Positions 51,274-57,765 of a stretch of 57,765 nt of DNA are shown piece by piece (the stretch's first letter is position 1; the number at the start of each line of letters is the position of its first letter). The DNA is from Alistipes sp. (GTDB taxonomy: Bacteria; Bacteroidota; Bacteroidia; Bacteroidales; Rikenellaceae): contig JAFQRH010000002.1 of assembly GCA_017410165.1 (NCBI GenBank), forward strand, positions 1 through 57,765. Reading direction: 5' to 3'. Under the pieces are notes generated by a model. The model did no database searches. It was not told the DNA's origin and worked only from the letters and a program-made list of their open reading frames with translations. The translations under genes and the position numbers were made by a program.

Positions 51274-51951
51274 TTATTGAGCGGATTTTTCCATATCTTC
51301 CAAGAATTGATATGCCCTATCGAAGTATTTGAAAAACTCGTTGTAAATCAAATTGCGACTACGCTCCGAAACAGCCGTACGGTCAGTCTTTTTATGGCTA
51401 TATTGACCTTTTAGTACCTGCGTATCGCGGAAGCCAACAGGGATAGAGAGAACAATCTCCTTTTTTACCGTATCGTATATCTGAATTGCACAATTACACA
51501 TTACATCCAATTCGCAATAATTCTGATTGGCTGCGCATATCATCGGCACATAGACAGGAAAGAGTGTAAAACAGGTAATACCCGCTATAACCCAACCTCC
51601 GATTGCAAGACCATCCTTATCGCGGATGCTGTCGTTCCACGCGCTGTGGAGATTTGATACATCTACGAAAGATATATATCGCATAGTTGGTTTATATGTC
51701 TCCAATTCTTGCAACGAATATACTCCCATATAATAATCTTGACGATTGACTGCTACGCCTCTACGTTCGAGTTCAGCTCCAAAGTCTTTGATAAGATAAT
51801 GATTCTTTCGGACGTTCTTAAAGCCGATAAACTCCATATTTGCTTTTTTATACGTTTCGTATATCGGCGTAACCGGTGCAATTTCAAGCGCAGTTGTGCA
51901 AGATGATAATAAGAAAATTGTCGCAAAAAATGTTGGTACAAATCTTTTCAT
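51274..51951 (-). CDS. hypothetical lipoprotein
   Basis: 225 residues. Lipoprotein signal ending LSSC (C18). The middle has a hydrophobic segment (LAIGGWVIAGITCFTLFPVYVPMIC) with a Cys-rich part after it (NYCELDVMCNCAIQIYD). The C-terminus is charged (SERSRNLIYNEFFKYFDRAYQFLEDM split over about 195-222). No family recognised. The gene is more AT-rich than its neighbours and 12 bases after the next gene of the same strand, so both may form a small recently acquired operon. Confidence 0.7.
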   Translation of the reverse strand: MKRFVPTFFATIFLLSSCTTALEIAPVTPIYETYKKANMEFIGFKNVRKNHYLIKDFGAELERRGVAVNRQDYYMGVYSLQELETYKPTMRYISFVDVSNLHSAWNDSIRDKDGLAIGGWVIAGITCFTLFPVYVPMICAANQNYCELDVMCNCAIQIYDTVKKEIVLSIPVGFRDTQVLKGQYSHKKTDRTAVSERSRNLIYNEFFKYFDRAYQFLEDMEKSAQ

Positions 51952-51963
51952 CGTGTTGCTATT

Positions 51964-52782
51964 TTAGAATTTACAAACAGCATATGCGTATGGATACATC
52001 ACATTACTTCCAGACATATCATACCACTGCTTGGTTGTTATTTTTTGTAACCACAGCAACAGATATAACGAAGTTGCGGATTTACCTTCTTGTGCTATGG
52101 TAGAGGATTCGATATAAGTATTATCATAAAGCGGAAGCATTACATTCGTAAACGATACAGCATTCTCTCCTAGTGCACCCAAAGATTGAGCGTATGTGCT
52201 ATTTAACTCCTTCAAGTCTTTGGTGTACAGGCCTAAACCTTTTGCGTTTTTGAAACCAAATGTCTCGAATCCTACTGTTTTCACCCAAAGTTCGAGTTCG
52301 GCTACACCGGGTATAAACCAATCCTTGCCAAGCGACAGTGCCCAATGGTATTCAGGGAAATATGATTCTAACGAAATGCCTTTCTCGTCGCAAAAAGCAA
52401 TAAGATTATCCATATTCTCGCGACCGTTACGACTGGTAATAGTTTTCTCGGCAGTGGACATACCCGAAGTACGAACTCGCAAGGTGTCGCATTGATATCT
52501 CTGAAAAAATTCTACTAAATACCCTATTCGCTGTTTCATTACTTTGCCTTTGAGCTTTTTGTATTGATACATCCAACCATATTCGCCGGTTTTCTTTGCA
52601 TCTTTCATTGCCTTGTATGTTGGCTGCAACGACATTGCAAGACCGTGCTGACCACTGGCATCGACATCGATAATAATACACGGTACACCATCTTTTACGA
52701 ACGCTTCACCAACTTTGTACTGGGCTGATGCGGTTGCGCAAAATGCCAAGCAACCGACAAGCATAAAGAATAACTTTTTCAT
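51964..52782 (-). CDS. hypothetical exported protein
   Basis: 272 residues. Signal peptide to about ASA-Q. It begins YKVGEAFVKDGVPCIIIDVDASGQHGLAMSL, like a group of Bacteroidales exported proteins in which a GVVF/IIIDV strand is followed by GxHGL; the later DWFIPGVAELELW also fits that DUF1566-like pattern. Function unknown. AT-rich like the following lipoprotein gene. Confidence 0.72.
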   Translation of the reverse strand: MKKLFFMLVGCLAFCATASAQYKVGEAFVKDGVPCIIIDVDASGQHGLAMSLQPTYKAMKDAKKTGEYGWMYQYKKLKGKVMKQRIGYLVEFFQRYQCDTLRVRTSGMSTAEKTITSRNGRENMDNLIAFCDEKGISLESYFPEYHWALSLGKDWFIPGVAELELWVKTVGFETFGFKNAKGLGLYTKDLKELNSTYAQSLGALGENAVSFTNVMLPLYDNTYIESSTIAQEGKSATSLYLLLWLQKITTKQWYDMSGSNVMYPYAYAVCKF

Positions 52783-53115
52783 TTTTAGATAAAGTTTGTT
52801 TTAGTAACGTCGTAGCGACCCCTATGCGACCAGTGTTATAAAAATAGAAAGTGTGGAGTCGATTAGTTTATCTGTACAGAGGTTCTGGAATACCTTATCA
52901 CGAATAAACAATACCCCACACCCGTATCGGCGAATATGGGGCAAAAAGAGTGCCTCAATGTTTATATACCAATACAAGGTGACGAGTGTGTTGCTCTCCT
53001 CGTGATAATGAAATTTTCCAGATTTCTGTACAAGGATAAAAGCTAATACACTTTCATCAAAAATATGTCTGTCAATAAAGACAATGCGAAGTTACAAAAA
53101 CTTTTTCAAATAAAA
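52783..53115. other. AT-rich intergenic stretch without a gene
   Basis: About 330 bases upstream of the exported-protein gene. Only very short frames are present. I see no tRNA, riboswitch or repeat that I can name; it probably holds the promoter of the minus-strand pair. Confidence 0.5.
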
Positions 53116-53146
53116 AAGATACACCGCTACGAAAGCAGTGTATCTT
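53116..53146 (-). terminator. terminator of the PorV/PorQ-like gene
   Basis: AAGATACACCGC / GCAGTGTATCTT stem with one mismatch; on the minus strand a T6 run follows. It lies about 60 bases after the stop at 53205. Confidence 0.8.
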
Positions 53147-53204
53147 GTGCGATTTGAGCGGATTTCAATTAATTATACCGAAATGTTCGATACAATCCAA
53201 TCCT

Positions 53205-54146
53205 CTAAAAATCGAGTCCTACGCTGAATTGTACCATATTTGACATTGGTGCATTGCGTCGTCCTGCCGAGTATGCTACATCAAATTGCAGGTGGAAAAA
53301 GCGCACGCCGACACCAATCGTGCCGTAGCCAATAGTATTAAAATTTATAAACTTGTCGGTATAGTGTGCTACGTTGCCGCCAATTCTGAAATAGAGCAGT
53401 TGCATCAGTGTATATTCAGCACCGATGCTACCGGCTATCGTATGCCCCCAGATTCCTGCCAAACCATATTTGGCATCGACGCCTACCTCCAAAGAGTGGC
53501 TATCGGTGAACGGCAACATCAATCCGCATCCGAGGGTTGCTCCGAAGAGGTAATTGTTATATAGATAGTCATCACCCAAATCCGTCGATAATTTGGCACC
53601 CAACTTGGCTATTGCTGCGCCGTCGAGAAGTTTGGTTGGAAGTTGTGCCGACACCGAAAAGTCGAGTCCGCCAGAGTTGTAATCCCAAACCGTGCATCCG
53701 CCTTTGTCGTGTCCATACGTGCGGATAAACCTTGCCGTAATGGCAAAAGCAAATCGCTCACTTGCCTTGTAACCATAAGCCACTTCGTAGCGTTGAGCGC
53801 CCGGGCGTTTGCCGGTATATTGCCATATCGGCTCGATATAGAAATCGCCTCCGGCTGCAATCATATGGCGGGGTGCAACCTTGCCATACACACCGAACGA
53901 CATCATTCGATTTTGGCGCATCGTCTCACCCGAAAACTTTGTGTAGTTGAATGCCGCCTGAATAGATTTATGGCAGAACAGAGCCGACGAAGCGTTGCCC
54001 GATGTGGCATACGCATCGCCCGCAACACCCGTTGTCACACCACCCATAGCCGTTCGACGAGCATTGCCCGTGATGCCATAAAATTCTTGTGCCAAGCCAA
54101 CACCTGCTCCGCAAAGTAGCAGAAAACAGAGCAAAAATCTCTTCAT
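53205..54146 (-). CDS. PorV/PorQ-like outer membrane beta-barrel protein
   Basis: 313 residues. Signal peptide to about LAQ. Mature N-terminus EFYGITGNARRTAMGGVTTGVAGDA resembles the start of PorV/PorQ and FadL-like barrels; strand-rich sequence follows and the protein ends FSVGLDF with terminal Phe. PorV-type proteins shuttle cargo in the type IX secretion system, but no other such gene is in the window, so only the fold is supported. About 20 residues shorter than typical PorQ. Confidence 0.68.
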   Translation of the reverse strand: MKRFLLCFLLLCGAGVGLAQEFYGITGNARRTAMGGVTTGVAGDAYATSGNASSALFCHKSIQAAFNYTKFSGETMRQNRMMSFGVYGKVAPRHMIAAGGDFYIEPIWQYTGKRPGAQRYEVAYGYKASERFAFAITARFIRTYGHDKGGCTVWDYNSGGLDFSVSAQLPTKLLDGAAIAKLGAKLSTDLGDDYLYNNYLFGATLGCGLMLPFTDSHSLEVGVDAKYGLAGIWGHTIAGSIGAEYTLMQLLYFRIGGNVAHYTDKFINFNTIGYGTIGVGVRFFHLQFDVAYSAGRRNAPMSNMVQFSVGLDF

Positions 54147-54166
54147 AGTCGTTTGTATGTGTTAGA

Positions 54167-54202
54167 AAAAGCCGAATCGGAGTGCGTCCGTATTCGGCTT
54201 TT
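54167..54202 (-). terminator. terminator downstream of fabG
   Basis: AAAAGCCGAAT / ATTCGGCTTTT stem with a 14-base loop; T-run on either side. It separates fabG from the barrel gene on the minus strand. Confidence 0.82.
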
Positions 54203-54215
54203 GAATTTTGCGAAC

Positions 54216-54962
54216 TTACATATTCATACCACCGCAACAATGCACGACCTGACCACTCACATAACTCGATAGGTCGGATGCGAGGAACAGCGCCACGTTT
54301 GCAACGTCCTCCGGCGTGCCACCTCGGCGCAACGGAATCGCTTTGCTCCACTGCTCGCGTACCTCTTCGGAGAGTTGGTTGGTCATATCGGTAATGATGA
54401 ATCCCGGAGCGATGCAGTTGGCACGAATGCCACGCGGACCCATCTCCTTGGCTATGGATTTTGCGAGACCAATCATTCCCGCCTTCGATGCCGAGTAGTT
54501 GCACTGTCCGGCATTGCCGCTTACGCCTACAACCGACGACATATTGATAATCGAGCCACCGCGCTGACGAGCCATAATAGGTGTTACGGCGTGGATGAAA
54601 TTGAATGCCGATTTTAGGTTTACGTTAATGACGGCATCCCACTGTGCCTCGCTCATACGCAACATCAGGCCATCCTTGGTGATGCCGGCGTTATTCACGA
54701 GTATATCAATACGGCCGAAGTCGGCGATAATCTGCTCGACTACGTTGTGTGTCTGCTCGAAATCGGCTGCATTCGATGCGTACGCCTTCACCTTCACTCC
54801 GTACTGTTCCAACTCGGCAACCGTGGACATAACCACATCATTCAACTCCAAATCGGTGAACGCGATATCCGCGCCCTGTTCGGCAAAACGCAGTGCAACT
54901 GCCTTGCCTATACCCCTTCCTGCACCGGTAATCAGTGCCACTTTGCCTTCAAGAAGTTTCAT
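54216..54962 (-). CDS. fabG: 3-oxoacyl-[acyl-carrier-protein] reductase
   Basis: 248 residues from the ATG at 54962 (MKLLEGKVALITG). Short-chain dehydrogenase: TGAGRGIGKAVA cofactor site, LVNNAGITKDGLMLRM (the TKDxLxxRM piece is typical of FabG), catalytic Ser in INMSSVVG and YSASK (Tyr, Lys), APGFIITDMT. Reduces 3-oxoacyl-ACP with NADPH in fatty acid elongation. C-terminus VVHCCGGMNM replaces the common VNGG/VDGG with CCGG. Confidence 0.93.
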   Translation of the reverse strand: MKLLEGKVALITGAGRGIGKAVALRFAEQGADIAFTDLELNDVVMSTVAELEQYGVKVKAYASNAADFEQTHNVVEQIIADFGRIDILVNNAGITKDGLMLRMSEAQWDAVINVNLKSAFNFIHAVTPIMARQRGGSIINMSSVVGVSGNAGQCNYSASKAGMIGLAKSIAKEMGPRGIRANCIAPGFIITDMTNQLSEEVREQWSKAIPLRRGGTPEDVANVALFLASDLSSYVSGQVVHCCGGMNM

Positions 54963-55002
54963 TGTAAATCTATTTTTGTAATAAAATGTTAATATTAACA
55001 CC

Positions 55003-55042
55003 CAAAGGTAACTATTTTATTTGAAAAAATACTCTATCTTTG
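55003..55042. promoter_or_regulatory. divergent promoter pair, fabG (minus) and glyA (plus)
   Basis: TACCTTTG on the minus strand (55010 down to 55003) and TATCTTTG on the plus strand (55035-55042) are both -7 matches, 24 bases apart. -33 elements are not clean on either side and would overlap the other promoter. Confidence 0.6.
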
Positions 55043-55085
55043 AAGTGCTAATTGTTCGACAAATATGTAATTAATTGATAATGAT

Positions 55086-56366
55086 ATGAAAAACGATTCA
55101 CAATTATTTGATTTGATTGCTGACGAGCGCAGCCGTCAAATGCGAGGTATCGAACTTATTGCATCCGAGAACTTTGTGAGCGACAATGTCCTTGCAGCGA
55201 TGGGCTCGGTGCTGACCAACAAGTATGCCGAGGGCTACCCTGCTGCCCGCTATTATGGTGGTTGCGAGGTTGTCGATAAGGTCGAGTCGCTGGCTATCGA
55301 GCGCGTGTGCCGCCTCTACGGTGCCGAGTATGCCAATGTGCAGCCACACTCGGGCGCACAGGCAAATATGGCAGTCTTCTTTGCGGTGCTCAAACCGGGC
55401 GATACGTTCCTCGGTCTGAATCTTTCGCACGGTGGTCACCTTTCGCACGGCTCGGCTGTGAATATGTCGGGTACGTATTTCAACGCCGTAAGTTACTCGG
55501 TTAAGGAGTGCGACGGCCGTGTCGATTACGACGAGATGGAGGCAAAGGCGCTCGAATGTCGTCCGAAACTCATTATTGGCGGTGCTTCGGCCTATTCGCG
55601 CGAGTGGGATTATGCACGTATGCGCGCGATTGCCGATAAGGTGGGTGCGTTGCTGATGATTGATATGGCGCACACGGCGGGTCTGATTGCGGCGGGTCTG
55701 CTCGAAAACCCTGTCAAGTATGCCCATATCGTAACTTCGACGACGCATAAGACACTGCGCGGTCCTCGTGGCGGTATTATCCTTATGGGCAAGGATTTCG
55801 ACAATCCGTGGGGCTTGACCACTCCGAAGGGCGTAGTTAAGAAGATGTCGCAGATTCTCAATTCGGCGGTGTTCCCGGGCATCCAGGGTGGTCCGCTCGA
55901 ACACGTTATCGCAGCCAAAGCAGTTGCGTTCGGCGAGGCACTCGATCCATCGTATAAGGAGTATCAGCAGCAGGTTGTAAAGAATGCTCGCGCACTTTCG
56001 GAGGCGTTCGTGAAGCGTGGCTACAATATCGTGTCGGGAGGTACGGACAACCACCTTATTTTGGTCGATTTGCGCACCAAATTCCCTGATTTGACGGGCA
56101 AGGTTGCCGAGAAGGCACTCGTCGCTGCCGACATTACGACCAATAAGAATATGGTGCCGTTCGACACCCGTTCTGCATTCCAAACCTCGGGCTTGCGCTT
56201 CGGTACGCCGGCCATCACCACTCGTGGTTTGAAGGAGGATAAGATGGAGCAAATCGTGGAGCTTATCGACCGCGTACTGCACGCTCCGGAGGATGAGCAG
56301 AATATCGCTGCCGTTCGCGCGGAGGTCAATGCGCTGATGGCCGACTACCCTCTCTTTGCGTGGTAG
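55086..56366 (+). CDS. glyA: serine hydroxymethyltransferase
   Basis: 426 residues. [58 protein letters not shown], and PLP Lys222 in [11 protein letters not shown]. It converts serine and tetrahydrofolate to glycine and methylene-tetrahydrofolate, the main one-carbon source. Single gene with own promoter and terminator. Confidence 0.97.
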   Translation: MKNDSQLFDLIADERSRQMRGIELIASENFVSDNVLAAMGSVLTNKYAEGYPAARYYGGCEVVDKVESLAIERVCRLYGAEYANVQPHSGAQANMAVFFAVLKPGDTFLGLNLSHGGHLSHGSAVNMSGTYFNAVSYSVKECDGRVDYDEMEAKALECRPKLIIGGASAYSREWDYARMRAIADKVGALLMIDMAHTAGLIAAGLLENPVKYAHIVTSTTHKTLRGPRGGIILMGKDFDNPWGLTTPKGVVKKMSQILNSAVFPGIQGGPLEHVIAAKAVAFGEALDPSYKEYQQQVVKNARALSEAFVKRGYNIVSGGTDNHLILVDLRTKFPDLTGKVAEKALVAADITTNKNMVPFDTRSAFQTSGLRFGTPAITTRGLKEDKMEQIVELIDRVLHAPEDEQNIAAVRAEVNALMADYPLFAW

Positions 56367-56386
56367 GCGATTTGCGCCAAACGATT

Positions 56387-56426
56387 GGGGCGATGCGGTC
56401 GGAAAAAACCACATCGCCCCTTCTCT
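56387..56426 (+). terminator. glyA terminator
   Basis: GGGGCGATGCGGT / ACCACATCGCCCC stem (one mismatch) with an eight-base loop, then TTCTCTTT. Confidence 0.8.
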
Positions 56427-56454
56427 TTGGTCGGCACCGTGTCAAGCGTGCGCA

Positions 56455-56928
56455 CTACTTGTTTGTGAGTTTGCGCAAAATCTCGCTGCAACCGTTTTCG
56501 AGCATATCGAGCACAAGTTGAAAACCCTCTGCGCCCTCGTAATACGGGTCGGGAACGTACGTCCAATCGGGAAATTCGGTCAAAAATTCGCTCATTCGAT
56601 ACAACTTGTCGAGATATTTTCGCTCGGGCGCAAGACGACTCACGCGCTCGTAGTTGTTGTCGTCCATCGTCACAATCATATCGAAGTCGAAGAAGTCGCG
56701 CTCGCGAATCGGACGTGAGCGGTGCGTGAGGTTGTAGCCACGCTCGGCGGCGGCACGACGCATACGCGGGTCGGGCAACTCGCCAATATGCCCCGAATAT
56801 GTTCCGGCGGAATCGACCTCAATCTGCTCTTGCAAGCCCTCGCGGGCAACCATCTGTTGTAGAATGCCATCGGCAGCCGGCGACCGGCAGATATTCCCGA
56901 GGCAGACAAATAATACTCGCTGTTTCAT
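56455..56928 (-). CDS. low-molecular-weight protein tyrosine phosphatase
   Basis: 157 residues from the ATG at 56928 (MKQRVLFVCLGN); an ATG five codons upstream would lie within or before the promoter. P-loop C9-LGNIC-R15-S16, general acid Asp127 in DPYY. It removes phosphate from tyrosine residues, often controlling capsule assembly kinases. The -7 element is only four bases from the start, implying a leaderless message. Confidence 0.93.
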   Translation of the reverse strand: MKQRVLFVCLGNICRSPAADGILQQMVAREGLQEQIEVDSAGTYSGHIGELPDPRMRRAAAERGYNLTHRSRPIRERDFFDFDMIVTMDDNNYERVSRLAPERKYLDKLYRMSEFLTEFPDWTYVPDPYYEGAEGFQLVLDMLENGCSEILRKLTNK

Positions 56929-56932
56929 ACGG

Positions 56933-56940
56933 CAAAGATA
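56933..56940 (-). promoter_or_regulatory. -7 promoter element for the tyrosine phosphatase gene
   Basis: TATCTTTG on the minus strand, ending four bases before the ATG. With usual spacing the transcript would start at or beside the start codon. Confidence 0.6.
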
Positions 56941-56957
56941 CAAACTTTTGCGAGAAT

Positions 56958-56981
56958 AAAAAAAGGAGGCGTTTCGCCTCC
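56958..56981 (-). terminator. terminator of the leucine-rich repeat gene
   Basis: GGAGGCG / CGCCTCC stem with a three-base loop; on the minus strand seven T follow. It lies 30 bases after the stop at 57011. Confidence 0.85.
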
Positions 56982-57010
56982 CTCTTGAAATAGTATGCTA
57001 TTTATATTCT

Positions 57011-57765
57011 CTACTCGGTAAAGGTATATGGATAGATTGCCGAGGCGTACTCGCTCCAATTTTGCTTTGCTTTGTATGCATCAACCGATGCTGTCGGTAC
57101 ATAAATTCTTCTGCCGGAGGCGTTGAAGTCGAATACAGAACTGTTGCCCAAACTTGGCGGAGTAGTTGGTTTGCAATATACCTCTTTCAGCGCGGAGCAA
57201 GAGTAGAATGCATACTCTCCAATCGTCGTCACGCTATCGGGGATTGTAACACTTGTCAGCGAGGAGCAATCGCGGAATGCAGAATTTCCAATCTCGGTTA
57301 CGCCATTTCCGATTGTAACATTTGTCAGCGCGGAGCAATCGGAGAATGCAAAATTTCCAATCGTCGTCACGCTATCGGGGATTGTAACACTTGTCAGCGA
57401 GGAGCAAGATTCGAATGCACAACATTCAATCGAAGTCACGCTATCGGGGATTGTAACACTTGTCAGCGCGGAGCAATACTGGAATGTATAACCTCCAATC
57501 GTCGTCACGCTATCGGGGATTGTATATTCGGTTAATCCGGCAGGTGCAAAAGAGTTTAATACACCATCTACAATCAAACAACGATTATCTGCCGAGGCAA
57601 ATTTGCCATAGAATGCTTTCAGGGCGTTGCAACCGCCGAATGCACTCTCCCAAATCATCGTCACGCTATCGGGGATTGTAATACTTGTCAGCGAGGAGCA
57701 ATCGCGGAATGCATACTCTCCAATCGTCGTCACGCTATCTGGGATTGTAACACTTGTCAGCGCGG
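57011..57765 (-). CDS. BspA-type leucine-rich repeat surface protein (5' end outside window)
   Basis: At least 251 residues; the frame is still open at the window edge, so the N-terminus and any signal peptide are missing. It is made of 23-residue repeats with the consensus IPDSVTTIGxYAFxxCSxL (LRR_5/BspA family), one irregular longer unit (about 57534-57640), and a C-terminal region ending in VDAYKAKQNWSEYASAIYPYTFTE, the usual end module of such proteins. BspA-like proteins bind host fibronectin or other bacteria. Repeat units are nearly identical at the DNA level. Confidence 0.9.
   Translation of the reverse strand, partial: ALTSVTIPDSVTTIGEYAFRDCSSLTSITIPDSVTMIWESAFGGCNALKAFYGKFASADNRCLIVDGVLNSFAPAGLTEYTIPDSVTTIGGYTFQYCSALTSVTIPDSVTSIECCAFESCSSLTSVTIPDSVTTIGNFAFSDCSALTNVTIGNGVTEIGNSAFRDCSSLTSVTIPDSVTTIGEYAFYSCSALKEVYCKPTTPPSLGNSSVFDFNASGRRIYVPTASVDAYKAKQNWSEYASAIYPYTFTE

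Overview
The window looks like a chromosomal segment from a member of the Bacteroidota, order Bacteroidales. I infer this from several promoter elements of the form TTTG, a 20-21 base spacer, then TAnnTTTG; from start codons mostly without a Shine-Dalgarno sequence; and from family content: DUF6029 and Omp28-type proteins, a DUF4988 lipoprotein, a fimbrillin-like lipoprotein, a PorV/PorQ-like barrel, a DUF4924 protein and a Bacteroides-type tryptophanase. Coding regions are fairly GC-rich with AT-rich intergenic starts, which would fit a gut Rikenellaceae such as Alistipes, but I cannot fix the genus from sequence alone.

Layout. 1-2000: tRNA-CAT and a Ser-type sulfatase. 2066-2320: first locus of a palindromic nonamer-repeat element. 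2595-13777: five same-strand genes for exported proteins (TlpA-like thioredoxin, DUF6029 barrel, an Omp28 lipoprotein with three CxxC modules, a stalked lipoprotein, a DUF4988 lipoprotein). 13801-14166: terminator and second repeat locus. 14221-21351, minus strand: ABC exporter, DHH phosphoesterase, endonuclease III, family 2 glycosyltransferase and a UvrD/PcrA helicase with striking base-composition mosaicism. 21443-22306: DUF4924 protein and rpmH. 22350-22781: tandem repeats, terminator and third palindromic locus. 22886-24259: tryptophanase. 24423-24777: promoter and a small Gly/Trp/Asp-rich gene broken at a G9 tract, a candidate phase-variable gene. 25189-31032: fimbrillin-like lipoprotein and GH2 beta-galactosidase. 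31182-33279: ECF sigma factor with a 47-residue companion ORF, a 12-bp tandem repeat, and a cation diffusion facilitator. 33322-37905: proS, a FadL-like barrel and a Tyr/His/Trp-rich lipoprotein. 38104-38856: tRNA-Ser and a repeat-rich non-coding stretch. 38857-39189: DUF1508 protein. 39286-46559, minus strand: a tightly packed eight-gene block (uridine phosphorylase, dnaN, DnaQ-type exonuclease, LysM/receptor protein, rex, a FAD synthetase lacking a recognisable kinase module, thioesterase, YhhN). 46691-51192: glmM, M20 dipeptidase, metallophosphoesterase. 51274-54146: two AT-rich hypothetical exported proteins and a PorV/PorQ-like barrel. 54216-57765: fabG, glyA, low-molecular-weight phosphatase and an edge-truncated BspA-type leucine-rich repeat protein.

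No prophage, intact insertion sequence, CRISPR array or classical defence system was recognised. The most unusual features are the palindromic intergenic elements, the recurring G/C homopolymer tracts (one breaking a small ORF that has its own promoter), the mosaic helicase gene, the sigma factor with its small downstream ORF, and the redox-module surface locus at 2595-13777.
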